Part shown: one piece after another, positions 7,974 through 16,469 of the stretch | How positions within the stretch are numbered: the stretch's first letter is position 1 | How the letters are laid out: each line of letters begins with the position of its first letter | From: JAPYTU01 sp036166735 | GTDB lineage: Bacteria; Bacteroidota; Bacteroidia; Cytophagales; MED-G16 | Reading direction: 5' to 3' | Assembly: GCA_036166735.1 (NCBI GenBank) | Contig: JAYZHG010000036.1 | Location: 1-21,920, forward strand | DNA: 21,920 nucleotides | Position numbers and translations under genes: made by a program | The notes under the pieces: model-generated | What the model was told of the DNA's origin: nothing | The model's input: the letters and a program-made list of their open reading frames with translations, nothing else | Databases searched by the model: none

Positions 7974-8710
7974 ATATATATATTTGACGGATATTTTATT
8001 TTTGATAAATATAATCCAGAAGCTAATACAGAAGGGCCAGCTCCCTTCCTATCTTTATTTTCTACTATTTTATTAAATTTCTCCAAAGATATTTTTCTTT
8101 CACTCACTTTCAATAATGTGCCTACTATACATCTGACCATACCCCTTAAAAATCTATTTGATGAAATAATAAAATTGAAATTATCATTTGATTTTTCAAA
8201 TCGAGCATAATTAATAATACATTTAAAATTATTAACTTCCGTTTTAACTTTAGAAAAAGATTGAAAATCTGAAGAAGCAACTAATACTTTACAGGCTTCA
8301 TTCATTAAATGAATATTAATACTTTCCTTATAAAAAAGAGATCTACTATTTAAAAATGGGTTTTTGTTTTGATGAATTTTATAAATATATTCTCTTGAAA
8401 TAGCATCAAATCTCGCATTTGCTTTTCCTTTAACTTTATAAAATCCATTTACTGAAATATCCGCTGGTAAAATTGAGTTTATTTTATATATAAAATTATT
8501 ATCAAGCAATTTTTTTGAATCAAAATGAGCAATTTGAGATAATGCATGAACACCTGTGTCTGTCCTACCACTTCCAAGTGTTTTTATGTCTGCATCAAGA
8601 AGAGTAGACAAAGATTTTTCAAGTATTTGTTGAATCGAACTAGCATTTTCTTGTATTTGCCATCCATGATAATTTGTTCCAATATATGATATATCAATAA
8701 AATACCTCAC
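7970..8710 (-). CDS. truA: tRNA pseudouridine(38-40) synthase
   Basis: Converts uridines 38-40 of the tRNA anticodon arm to pseudouridine. The ORF can be read from an ATG at 8761, but the first 17 residues (MYFVQRKKII...) are not TruA-like. A GTG at 8710 gives MRYFIDISYIGTNYHGWQ, the standard family N-terminus, and a 246-residue protein of normal size, so it is preferred. The catalytic Asp lies in GSGRTDTGVHA (Asp51 from the GTG). Other family segments are FDAISREYIYKI and RFLRGMVRCIVGTLL. It overlaps the downstream ABC gene by 4 bases and diverges from the DUF4293 gene. Confidence 0.9.
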   Translation of the reverse strand: MRYFIDISYIGTNYHGWQIQENASSIQQILEKSLSTLLDADIKTLGSGRTDTGVHALSQIAHFDSKKLLDNNFIYKINSILPADISVNGFYKVKGKANARFDAISREYIYKIHQNKNPFLNSRSLFYKESINIHLMNEACKVLVASSDFQSFSKVKTEVNNFKCIINYARFEKSNDNFNFIISSNRFLRGMVRCIVGTLLKVSERKISLEKFNKIVENKDRKGAGPSVLASGLYLSKIKYPSNIYI

Positions 8711-8719
8711 AAAATTACA

Positions 8720-8749
8720 TTGTTTTATAACTATAATTTTTTTTCTTTG
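8720..8749 (+). promoter_or_regulatory. Possible Bacteroidota-type promoter before the DUF4293 gene
   Basis: TTG at 8720-8722, then 19 nt, then TTTCTTTG at 8742-8749, which differs from the TAnnTTTG element at one fixed position. It would start transcription about 10 bases before the ATG at 8764. It lies in the short gap between divergent truA and the long rightward run of genes, where a promoter is needed. The match is only fair. Confidence 0.3.
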
Positions 8750-8763
8750 TACAAAATACATTC

Positions 8764-9249
8764 ATGATTCAGAGAATCCAAACATTATTCTTAATCTTAT
8801 TTATCGGCAGTATAATAACAACATTCTTTTTCCCTGCCTGGCAAAAAATTGAAATGGGTGATAATAATGAAAAAGTTAAAATAATTGTAACTGGATCTAT
8901 ATCAAGTACTAATTTTATAGAAAATGATAAAATAATAATTTATGATCATTTCTATATTAGTGGGACACTTATAATATGCTGTCTTCTCGCGCTTTACTCA
9001 ATATTCAGTTATAAGAATAGACTAACTCAAATAAAAATAGGTACAATTAATTCTTTATTTACATCTCTAGTTATATTTTACTTTTTATATGAAGTTTTTT
9101 ATAATGAAAGATATATAGACATCAATGATAAGATTAGTTTTCTTATTTCATTTTATTTAATATTTTTGGCAATATTTTTCAATTTTCTATCTAATAGGTT
9201 TATAAGAAAAGATGAATTATTAGTTAGTGAATCAAATAGAATACGTTAA
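8764..9249 (+). CDS. DUF4293 membrane protein
   Basis: A 161-residue integral membrane protein of the Bacteroidota-restricted DUF4293 family, recognised by the start MIQRIQTLFLILF and by four hydrophobic segments (about 7-25, 62-80, 93-113 and 122-143). A loop of about 35 residues that would face the periplasm follows the first helix. The function is unknown. Genes of this family commonly lie next to truA in flavobacteria, as here. It is the first gene of a rightward run in which htpG follows after 19 bases. Confidence 0.85.
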   Translation: MIQRIQTLFLILFIGSIITTFFFPAWQKIEMGDNNEKVKIIVTGSISSTNFIENDKIIIYDHFYISGTLIICCLLALYSIFSYKNRLTQIKIGTINSLFTSLVIFYFLYEVFYNERYIDINDKISFLISFYLIFLAIFFNFLSNRFIRKDELLVSESNRIR

Positions 9250-9268
9250 TTAAGTTAATAACAAACAA

Positions 9269-11161
9269 ATGAAAGAAAAAGGTAATATCTCTATAAATAC
9301 TGAAAATATTTTTCCAATAATTAAAAAATTTCTCTATTCTGATCAAGATATTTTTCTTAGAGAACTTATTTCAAATGCTGTTGATGCTACTCAAAAATTA
9401 AAAAGCCTATCTCTTATGGGTGAGATGAAAGATGAAATAGGTGAAGATACTATTGAAGTTATCCTTGATGAAAAGAAAAAGACCATAACTATATCTGATA
9501 AAGGTATCGGTATGTCTGCAAATGAAATTAAAAAATATATCAATCAAATTGCTTTTTCAGGAGCCACAGAATTTCTTGAAAAATATAAAGACAAAGGAGA
9601 TGAACAACAAATTATTGGACATTTTGGGCTAGGATTTTATTCTGCTTTTATGGTTTCAAATAAAGTTGAAATAAATTCAAAATCTTTTAAAAAAGGATCT
9701 AAATCTGCAAACTGGATATGTGATGGAAATACTGAATTTGAAATAAAAGAATCTAAAAAGAAAGATAGAGGAACCGATGTAATTCTTTACATCAATGATG
9801 ATTCAAAAGATTTTTTAAATGAATCTAAATTAAATGAGATACTTTCAAAATATTGCAAGTTTTTGCCTATAAAAATAAAATTTGGACAAAAAGATACTTC
9901 TGTAGAAGATGGAAAAGATAAAGAAGGAAAACCAAAATATAAAACTATTAAAGTTGACAACATTATTAACAATCCTAATCCAATATGGAACAAAAATCCA
10001 AATGATTTAAAAGATCCAGATTACTTAAATTTTTATAAAGAATTGTACCCTTTTTCAGAAGAACCATTATTTTGGATTCATCTTAATGTAGATTATCCAT
10101 TTAATTTAACTGGTATTTTATTTTTTCCAAAAATTAAAAATGACTTTGAAGTACAAAAAAATAAAATTCAACTGTATTCAAAACAAGTATTTATTACAGA
10201 TGAAGTTAAAGATGTTGTTCCTGAATTTTTAATGCTATTACATGGCGTTATTGATTCACCAGATATTCCTTTAAATGTATCAAGAAGTTATTTGCAATCT
10301 GATGGAAATGTAAAAAAGATTAATACATATATCACAAAAAAAGTGGCAGACAAACTAAATGATCTATTCAAAGAAAATAGAAAAGAATATGAAAAAAAAT
10401 GGAAAGATATTAGCCTTTTTGTAAAATATGGAATGATTTCTGAAGATAAATTTTATGATAAAGTAACCTCATTTGCATTATTTGAAAGTATTGATGGAAA
10501 AATGAGAACAATTAAAGAATACAAAAAATATATTTCAAAAACCCAAATAGATAAAGATAAAAATACAGTAATTCTATACAGTTCAGATGTCAAAAAACAA
10601 GATTCTTTTATAGATGATGCCAAGAAAAAAAATTATGATGTCATCATTTTAGATAATGTAATTGATAGTCACTACATAAATCATTTAGAACAAAAATTGG
10701 ATAAAGTACAACTCAAAAGAGTAGATGCAGATATACTAGATAAATTAATTGATAAAAATGAGAAAAAAGAGACAGTAATATCTGATAAAGAAAAAGAATC
10801 TTTAAAAAAATTATTTGAAAAAATAATTAATAATAAAACCACTACTGTAAGTATTGATGCACTTGATCCATTAGATAACCCAATTATTATTACTCTCCCA
10901 GAATTTTTTAGAAGAATGCAAGATATGGCTAAAACCAGTGGATCAAATCCAATGATGATGGGAGCTCCTGGTGAAATGATAGCAGTATCAATTAATGGAA
11001 ATCATAAAATTATTAATAAAATCATTAATGCAAAAACAGCGAAAACCAAAGAAAAAATAGCTAGTCAAATTTATGATCTTGCTTTACTATCTCAAAATAT
11101 GTTATCAGGATCTGATTTAACAAATTTCGTGAGAAGAAGCATTAATATACTAGGAAAATAA
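9269..11161 (+). CDS. htpG: Molecular chaperone HtpG (Hsp90)
   Basis: The cytoplasmic Hsp90 homologue, 630 residues, a normal length. The N-terminal GHKL ATPase domain (about 1-215) has ELISNAVDATQKLK (Mg/ATP-binding Glu and Asn), DKGIGMS and GHFGLGFYSAFMV (lid glycines). The middle domain contains the catalytic-loop Arg region (PLNVSRSYLQSD). The C-terminal dimerisation domain ends with NFVRRSINILGK and lacks the eukaryotic MEEVD tail. A Met/Gly-rich stretch (NPMMMGAPGEM, about residue 569) resembles other Bacteroidota copies. It is encoded between the DUF4293 gene and the MORN-repeat gene; no heat-shock operator is evident upstream. Confidence 0.95.
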   Translation: MKEKGNISINTENIFPIIKKFLYSDQDIFLRELISNAVDATQKLKSLSLMGEMKDEIGEDTIEVILDEKKKTITISDKGIGMSANEIKKYINQIAFSGATEFLEKYKDKGDEQQIIGHFGLGFYSAFMVSNKVEINSKSFKKGSKSANWICDGNTEFEIKESKKKDRGTDVILYINDDSKDFLNESKLNEILSKYCKFLPIKIKFGQKDTSVEDGKDKEGKPKYKTIKVDNIINNPNPIWNKNPNDLKDPDYLNFYKELYPFSEEPLFWIHLNVDYPFNLTGILFFPKIKNDFEVQKNKIQLYSKQVFITDEVKDVVPEFLMLLHGVIDSPDIPLNVSRSYLQSDGNVKKINTYITKKVADKLNDLFKENRKEYEKKWKDISLFVKYGMISEDKFYDKVTSFALFESIDGKMRTIKEYKKYISKTQIDKDKNTVILYSSDVKKQDSFIDDAKKKNYDVIILDNVIDSHYINHLEQKLDKVQLKRVDADILDKLIDKNEKKETVISDKEKESLKKLFEKIINNKTTTVSIDALDPLDNPIIITLPEFFRRMQDMAKTSGSNPMMMGAPGEMIAVSINGNHKIINKIINAKTAKTKEKIASQIYDLALLSQNMLSGSDLTNFVRRSINILGK

Positions 11162-11190
11162 TTTTTAATATGTATTTTCGTTATTAGTGC

Positions 11191-12015
11191 ATGTCTATTA
11201 TTAATCGATATATATTTATTATAACATTATTATTTTGGAATACAAATGCTTATAGTCAAAATATATTTCAGTTAAATACAGATACAATCAATTCTAAAGA
11301 TTTATTATTTCAATTTGCAGAAGATACTCTTCTTCAAACAAAAAAAAAGAAAAAGAAAAAAAAAATTTATTTCGGTGAAAAAACAAAAAAAGGATTTATT
11401 AAATCAACCAGTGGTAGAAATAATCTTTACGAAAATTTCCACTACATAAATAAATATATTCTTAAAGATCAGTATGCTCAAGAAGTATATCTCTATGATA
11501 AGAAAAAAAAGAAAATTGTAAAATCAAAAAAACGAATTGATGAAAGTTACATGCTTCATGGACCTTATATCAAAAGAATAGATGATCAAACTATAGAAGA
11601 AGGTTTTTTCTATTTTGGACTTAAACATGGAAGATGGGTGCGATTAAACAGATCTGATATATTACAAGACAAAGAAACATATTTCATGGGATGGTTAAAT
11701 GAATCTATTAGATTTTTTTGGGACCAAAAAAAAGAAAACCTTAAAGAAATTATTCCAATCAAATATGGTGAAAAAAATGGAATGTATTATGCATTTCATT
11801 TAAATGGAAATTTAGCAGCTAAAGGAGAGTATCAATTTAATAATAAAATTGGAGTATGGATTGAATACCACTCAAAAAATGGTAAAAAGAAAAGAGAAAT
11901 TAAATATAATAAAGATCCATACAATAAAAACAAAACATATATCTCTAGAGAATGGAATTTAAATGGAAAATTAATTTATGATCGAGATTTATTCTTAAAA
12001 AAAATCAATAAATAA
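11191..12015 (+). CDS. Secreted MORN-repeat (YwqK-like) protein with polylysine segment
   Basis: A 274-residue exported protein of unknown function. Residues 1-22 form a signal peptide (hydrophobic run, cleavage after NAYSQ). After about 30 polar residues comes a Lys-only segment (nine Lys, residues 51-59), then IYFGEKTKKGF. The second half carries MORN_2-like units built around G-x-x-x-G-x-[WY]: HGPYIKRI, KHGRWVRL, EKNGMYYAFHLNGNLAAKGEY and NKIGVWIEYHSKNG. Such repeats give extended beta hairpins and are often annotated as YwqK-type antitoxins, but nothing here supports a toxin-antitoxin role. The Lys segment followed by a Y-F-G/K-x-K-x-G-F motif resembles a conserved flavobacterial family as I remember it. 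It lies between htpG and lipB on the same strand. Confidence 0.7.
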   Translation: MSIINRYIFIITLLFWNTNAYSQNIFQLNTDTINSKDLLFQFAEDTLLQTKKKKKKKKIYFGEKTKKGFIKSTSGRNNLYENFHYINKYILKDQYAQEVYLYDKKKKKIVKSKKRIDESYMLHGPYIKRIDDQTIEEGFFYFGLKHGRWVRLNRSDILQDKETYFMGWLNESIRFFWDQKKENLKEIIPIKYGEKNGMYYAFHLNGNLAAKGEYQFNNKIGVWIEYHSKNGKKKREIKYNKDPYNKNKTYISREWNLNGKLIYDRDLFLKKINK

Positions 12016-12058
12016 TAATCAATACCATAAAATTGCATAATCATACATAATACTTAAA

Positions 12059-12772
12059 TTGAATTCATTAATAAATAAAAAAGTAACATATACTAATCTA
12101 GGTCATATTGATTATCAAAAAGCGTGGGATAAACAAGAAAATATATTTAAAAAAATTATAGATGTTAAAATTAAAAATAGAAAGAATAACAGCAATAATA
12201 AAACTGAAAATTATATTTTAACATGTTCTCACCCTCATGTTTATACTCTTGGAAAAAGTGGCAATGAAAATAATCTCCTTATTAATAATAAAATTATTAA
12301 ATCTCAAAAATTAGATTACTATAAAATAAATCGAGGGGGAGATGTTACCTACCATGGACCAGGCCAATTAGTTATATACCCAATCTTAGATTTAGAAAAT
12401 TTTTTTACTGATATACATAAATATTTAAGATTTTTAGAAGAAGCGGTAATTATGACTTTAAAAGAATTCAATATCAAATCGGGAAGAATAAAAAAACTTA
12501 CAGGTGTTTGGGTAGATATAAATACTTCAAATCCAAAAAAAATATGTGCAATGGGTGTTAAATCAAGTAGATGGGTAACAATGCATGGTCTCGCTTTAAA
12601 TGTTTCAACAGATTTAAGTTATTTCAATAATATTATTCCCTGTGGGATAAATGATAAAGAAGTAACTTCAATTGAAAAAGAGACAAATAAAGTAATTCAA
12701 ACGATACTTGTGGAAAATAAATTAATAAAAAATCTATGTAAAATTTTTGAATTTGAATTAATAAAAAAATAA
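12059..12772 (+). CDS. lipB: Lipoyl(octanoyl) transferase
   Basis: Transfers octanoate from octanoyl-ACP to lipoyl domains of 2-oxoacid dehydrogenases and GcvH; LipA then adds sulfur. The 237-residue protein has the substrate-pocket motif RGGDVTYHGPGQLVIYP (92-108), HPHVYTLGKSG (58-68), the Lys of KKICAMGVK (Lys161) and the catalytic Cys of IIPCGI (Cys195). The start is a TTG at 12059; the first in-frame stop upstream is at 12038 and no ATG lies between, so TTG is the only plausible start near the expected N-terminus. No lipA is nearby. rnr follows after three bases. Confidence 0.93.
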   Translation: MNSLINKKVTYTNLGHIDYQKAWDKQENIFKKIIDVKIKNRKNNSNNKTENYILTCSHPHVYTLGKSGNENNLLINNKIIKSQKLDYYKINRGGDVTYHGPGQLVIYPILDLENFFTDIHKYLRFLEEAVIMTLKEFNIKSGRIKKLTGVWVDINTSNPKKICAMGVKSSRWVTMHGLALNVSTDLSYFNNIIPCGINDKEVTSIEKETNKVIQTILVENKLIKNLCKIFEFELIKK

Positions 12773-12775
12773 ATT

Positions 12776-14704
12776 TTGGGAAGAAAAAAGAAAAGAAAAT
12801 TAAAACAAGAAAAAACCTTTACAGGTATAGTTGATCATGTTAAAAGAAGGTATTGTTTTGTGTCTTCAGATGAAATTACTGATGATATAAAAATAAAATC
12901 CAGAGACATGAAAAATGCTATAAATGGTGATAAGGTACTTTTTAAGTTACTAAATAATTATAATTATAAAGGCTTTGAAGGAGCAATTATAAAAATAATA
13001 GAAAGATCAAAAAATGAATTTATAGGAAAAATTGAAGATCATAATGATTTTGCTTTTTTTATCCCTGATAACAAAAAAATATTCACTGATTTTTTCATTA
13101 AAAAGAAAAGCAAAAAAAAATATGATAATAATATAAAAGTTCTTGTTAAAGTAACTAATTGGAATTCAAGAAGAAAACCCGAAGCAGATGTTATTAAAAT
13201 TATTGGAAAATCAGGAGAAAATAATACAGAAATTCATTCAATTATCCATGATTTTAATTTATCTACATCCTTTCCAAAAAGTGTTGTAAAAGAAACTCAT
13301 AATTTATCAGATAAAATTTCAAATGAAGAAATAAAAAAACGTAAAGACCTAAGAAGTATAAAAACGTTTACAATTGATCCTGATGATGCAAAAGATTTTG
13401 ATGATGCTCTTTCTATTAGAAGAAATAATAATGGTTCATTTAGTGTTGGTATACACATTGCTGATGTTTCACATTTTTTTTCTAATAAAACCGAAATTAA
13501 TAAAGAAGCTGAGAAAAGAGCAACTTCTGTTTATTTAGTTGATAGAACAATACCAATGCTTCATGAAAAACTTTCAAATGATTTGTGTTCTTTGAAACCA
13601 AATACTGATAGATTAACTTTTTCGGTATTATTTGATGTAAACATTAAAGCTGAAATAAAAAATATATGGATTGGTAAAACAATTATACACTCAGATAAAA
13701 GATTTACATATGATAATGCTCAAGATGCTATTGATAATAATAATAGTTCTTTTTCAAAAGATTTAAAAACATTAAATTCTATATCCAAAATAATTAGATC
13801 TAAACGTTTTAAATCAGGAGCCTTTAATTTTAAAACCAAAGAAGTAAAATTTAAATTAGATAAAAATAAAAAACCTATAGGGGTATATAATAAAATCAGA
13901 AAAGATACGCATAAAATGATTGAAGAATATATGCTACTTGCCAATAAGATTGTTGCTGAAAAGATTAATGAATTTGAAAAAAATAATAAACAAAAATACA
14001 CATTTGTATATAGAATTCATGAAGATCCAAAAGAAGAAAAATTAATAGAATTAAAAAATTACATTAATCAATTTGGATACAAAATAAATACCGAAGAAAA
14101 ATATCTTTCCCAATCTTTAAATGATTTAATGGAAAAAATTAAAGGAAAACCTGAAGAAAGTTCAATTGAAAAATTTGCTATTAAATCAATGTCAAAAGCA
14201 AAATATTCTACTAATAAAACAAAACATTTTGGTTTAGCATTTAATAATTACACACATTTCACATCCCCTATTAGAAGATTTCCAGATGTTATGGTGCATA
14301 GACTTTTATACAAATATTTAAATGAAAGTAAGCCAGAAGATAAAACGTATTATAAAATACTTTGTAAACATTCTTCTAAAATGGAAATTAATGCTACAAA
14401 GGCAGAAAGAGAATCTATAAAATTTAAACAAACAGAATATATGACAGCGTTTATCAACCAAGAATTTGAAGCTATTATTTCTGGTGTTACAGAATGGGGT
14501 ATTTATGCTGAAATTATCAAAACAAAATGTGAAGGTTTAATTAAAATTTCATCAATGAGGGATGACTACTATGATTTTGATAACAATAAAATTCAAATAG
14601 TTGGAAAAAGAACAAAAACAATATATCAACTTGGACAAAAAATTACTGTTAAGGTTGTTAATACAGACATTAATAAAAGAACTATAGACTTAGAACTATT
14701 ATGA
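12776..14704 (+). CDS. rnr: Ribonuclease R (RNase II family)
   Basis: A processive 3'-5' exoribonuclease for structured RNA. It starts at a TTG (12776) three bases after lipB. The 642-residue order is: a basic N-terminus (GRKKKRKLK), cold-shock-like OB folds (about 13-145), the RNB catalytic domain with FTIDPDDAKDFDDALS (metal-binding Asp201, 207, 209 and 210), the HFTSPIRRFPDVMVHRLL motif, and a C-terminal S1 domain (about 562-642). Flavobacterial RNase R proteins are usually above 700 residues because a winged-helix domain follows the basic start and a Lys-rich tail may follow S1; both appear to be missing here. The stop overlaps the next gene's ATG (ATGA). Confidence 0.92.
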   Translation: MGRKKKRKLKQEKTFTGIVDHVKRRYCFVSSDEITDDIKIKSRDMKNAINGDKVLFKLLNNYNYKGFEGAIIKIIERSKNEFIGKIEDHNDFAFFIPDNKKIFTDFFIKKKSKKKYDNNIKVLVKVTNWNSRRKPEADVIKIIGKSGENNTEIHSIIHDFNLSTSFPKSVVKETHNLSDKISNEEIKKRKDLRSIKTFTIDPDDAKDFDDALSIRRNNNGSFSVGIHIADVSHFFSNKTEINKEAEKRATSVYLVDRTIPMLHEKLSNDLCSLKPNTDRLTFSVLFDVNIKAEIKNIWIGKTIIHSDKRFTYDNAQDAIDNNNSSFSKDLKTLNSISKIIRSKRFKSGAFNFKTKEVKFKLDKNKKPIGVYNKIRKDTHKMIEEYMLLANKIVAEKINEFEKNNKQKYTFVYRIHEDPKEEKLIELKNYINQFGYKINTEEKYLSQSLNDLMEKIKGKPEESSIEKFAIKSMSKAKYSTNKTKHFGLAFNNYTHFTSPIRRFPDVMVHRLLYKYLNESKPEDKTYYKILCKHSSKMEINATKAERESIKFKQTEYMTAFINQEFEAIISGVTEWGIYAEIIKTKCEGLIKISSMRDDYYDFDNNKIQIVGKRTKTIYQLGQKITVKVVNTDINKRTIDLELL

Positions 14705-15672
14705 ATATAAAAAGCAAACAATATTTCAATAAAATAAAATCTGAACTAAATAATCTTAATCTCAAAAATAATCCTAAAGAACTTTATGAGCCCATAAAAT
14801 ATATTCTTAAAATGAAGAGTAAAAAAATCAGACCTATATTATCCATTCTAGCTTATAAATTAAAAAAAAATAACTGGCAAAAAATAGTCCAATATGTCAT
14901 TGCTATTGAATTGTTTCATAATTTCACTTTAATTCATGATGATATTATAGATAATGCTATTCTTCGAAGAGGAGAAAAAACTATACATAACAAGTGGAAT
15001 AATAATATAGGAATTCTTGCTGGTGATTTATTAATGATTCTTGCAAATAAACTATTTTCTAATTTGCCATTAAAAATCATGCAAAAAGTATTAAAAAGAT
15101 TTAATGAAATTGCTATAAAAATTTTTGAAGGTCAGCACTATGACATGAATTATGAAAATGAAAAATTAATAACAGAAAAACAATATATCAATATGATACG
15201 TCTCAAGACTGCAACCTTAATTGGTTTTAGCCTTGAATTAGGAGGAATTCTTTCAAAAATGAAAGATCTTGATATAAAAAATTTGTACCGATTTGGTGAA
15301 TTCATAGGTATTGGTTTTCAATTACAAGATGACTATTTAGATGTCTTTGGAGATAAAAAATTTGGAAAAAAAATTGGTGGAGATATTCTACTAAATAAAA
15401 AAACATACCTATTAATAAAATTATTAGAATCAACTAATGAAAAAGAAAAAATAATAATTAACAATTGGATCAATAATTCTAATAATCCAAAACAAAAAAT
15501 AGAAGCCATAACAAATCTGATGAAGGAAAAAAATATTGATAGTATAACCGAGTCAGTAATTAATGATTATTTCAATAAAGCATTTGATTATTTAAAAAGA
15601 ATTGATATTAAAAACTCAAAAAAAAATGAGCTAATTGAATTCAGTAAAAATTTAATAAATAGAAAAAATTAA
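14701..15672 (+). CDS. Polyprenyl (isoprenyl) diphosphate synthase
   Basis: A 323-residue trans-isoprenyl diphosphate synthase that condenses IPP with allylic diphosphates in the cytoplasm. The first Asp-rich motif is HDDIID (79-84, Asp80, 81 and 84), followed by the LRRG loop. The second is QDDYLD (209-214). RPILSIL near residue 44 is the usual IPP-binding region. The residue five places before the first motif is Phe75. A bulky aromatic there tends to limit product length, while long-chain synthases such as E. coli IspB have Ala, so a C15-C20 product is more likely than a quinone side chain; this is inference. The start is coupled to rnr by ATGA. Its 3' end overlaps rpmA by 4 bases. Confidence 0.88.
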   Translation: MNIKSKQYFNKIKSELNNLNLKNNPKELYEPIKYILKMKSKKIRPILSILAYKLKKNNWQKIVQYVIAIELFHNFTLIHDDIIDNAILRRGEKTIHNKWNNNIGILAGDLLMILANKLFSNLPLKIMQKVLKRFNEIAIKIFEGQHYDMNYENEKLITEKQYINMIRLKTATLIGFSLELGGILSKMKDLDIKNLYRFGEFIGIGFQLQDDYLDVFGDKKFGKKIGGDILLNKKTYLLIKLLESTNEKEKIIINNWINNSNNPKQKIEAITNLMKEKNIDSITESVINDYFNKAFDYLKRIDIKNSKKNELIEFSKNLINRKN

Positions 15673-15926
15673 ACTTTATCTATAACCGACACAAAAGATC
15701 TATCTTTTTTTCCTTTCTTAAAATCCACAAAACCATCCTTTAAAGCAAATAGTGTATGATCTTTTCCCATTCCAACATTAAGGCCTGCATGATGTTTAGT
15801 TCCTCTTTGTCTTACAATAATATTTCCAGCAATAATTTTTTGACCACCAAATATTTTAATACCTAGTCTCTTACTATGTGATTCTCTTCCATTCTTAGAA
15901 CTACCTGCTCCTTTTTTATGTGCCAT
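15669..15926 (-). CDS. rpmA: 50S ribosomal protein L27
   Basis: An 85-residue L27. It starts directly with MAHKKGAGSSKNGRESHSKR, the flexible N-terminal arm that reaches the peptidyl-transferase centre, so there is no cleaved N-terminal extension of the Firmicutes kind. The body has GGQKIIAGNIIVRQRGTKHHAG and the usual GMGKDHTLFALKDG. It lies 6 bases behind rplU in the conserved L21-L27 pair and converges on the polyprenyl synthase gene with a 4-base overlap. Confidence 0.97.
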   Translation of the reverse strand: MAHKKGAGSSKNGRESHSKRLGIKIFGGQKIIAGNIIVRQRGTKHHAGLNVGMGKDHTLFALKDGFVDFKKGKKDRSFVSVIDKV

Positions 15927-15932
15927 ATTAAT

Positions 15933-16241
15933 TTATTTTATATCCTTAATTAAAATCTTAGTCATCAATTGTCTATGACCATTTTTAACTTTATACCCTT
16001 TTCTTCTTTTTTTCTTAAAGACAATAACCTTATCATTTTTTAATTGAGATAAAACTTCCCCTGTTACTTTTGATCCTTTTATTATAGGTTTCCCAATTTT
16101 AACTTTTCCTTTTTCACTAATAAAAAGAACGTTATTAAATTCTATTTTTTTTCCTTCTTTAGAATCTATTTTATCTGTATAAATAAACTTGTTTTTTTCT
16201 ACTTTAAATTGTTTCCCAGAAATATCTACAATCGCATACAT
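15933..16241 (-). CDS. rplU: 50S ribosomal protein L21
   Basis: A 102-residue L21, which binds 23S rRNA with L20. It is recognised from MYAIVDISGKQFKVEK at the start and the signature KKKRRKGYKVKNGHRQ near the end. Some Bacteroidota L21 proteins carry long C-terminal extensions; this one has none. It is the first gene of the rplU-rpmA operon. A consensus-quality promoter lies at 16273-16303, leaving a leader of only about 25 nt, too short for a folded L21 autoregulatory leader. Confidence 0.97.
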   Translation of the reverse strand: MYAIVDISGKQFKVEKNKFIYTDKIDSKEGKKIEFNNVLFISEKGKVKIGKPIIKGSKVTGEVLSQLKNDKVIVFKKKRRKGYKVKNGHRQLMTKILIKDIK

Positions 16242-16272
16242 TTTCTTTTATTGATTTTTTTAAAAAGGTCTG

Positions 16273-16303
16273 CAAATTTATGCTTTTATATCTATTTATC
16301 AAA
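16273..16303 (-). promoter_or_regulatory. Bacteroidota-type promoter of rplU-rpmA
   Basis: Read on the minus strand: TTTG (16303-16300), exactly 19 nt, then TAAATTTG (16280-16273), a perfect TAnnTTTG -7 element. Transcription would start near 16267, about 25 bases before the rplU ATG. The spacing and both boxes match the consensus described for the primary sigma factor of Bacteroides and Flavobacterium. The same two boxes with the same spacing recur at 19932-19962. Confidence 0.75.
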
Positions 16304-16360
16304 TCAAAAAAAATAAAATAGTTTTTTTTAAAAAAAAAACAAAAAAGGTTTACAGATTAC
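16304..16360. other. A/T tract between divergent rplU and nrdB promoters
   Basis: A stretch dominated by homopolymer runs, including eight Ts followed by ten As (16322-16339). No ORF or structured element is seen. Such tracts bend DNA and exclude or position proteins and may act as an UP-like element. In a genome this AT-rich it may also be plain background. Confidence 0.3.
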
Positions 16361-16392
16361 TTTGATATTATAAACAGTTTTTATAATATTTG
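16361..16392 (+). promoter_or_regulatory. Probable promoter of nrdB-nrdA
   Basis: TTTG at 16361-16364, 20 nt, then AATATTTG at 16385-16392, which differs from TAnnTTTG only at the first base (it can also be read as TA with three intervening bases and a 19-nt spacer). It would start transcription near 16398 and give nrdB a leader of about 170 nt that includes the inverted repeats at 16470-16536. It is the best match to the phylum's promoter pattern in this intergenic region. Confidence 0.4.
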
Positions 16393-16469
16393 CAAAGCCT
16401 AGATTAAGATTGAATATTTAGTGATATTTTAATTAATAGCTTCCAAACAAGAACGTATTATAAACCGCT

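Noticed and set aside
8708..8761. Longer truA start at the ATG at 8761.
   Set aside because: The extra 17 residues do not fit TruA, and the GTG at 8710 gives the standard N-terminus.
11191..12015. Reading the MORN-repeat protein as a toxin-antitoxin antitoxin.
   Set aside because: The YwqK label is only a repeat similarity; there is a signal peptide and no toxin-like neighbour.
15693..15711. AAAAGA/TCTTTT hairpin followed by Ts at the convergent end of the polyprenyl synthase and rpmA genes.
   Set aside because: The stem has only one G-C pair and lies wholly inside rpmA coding sequence (Lys/Asp/Arg codons), so chance is likelier than a terminator.
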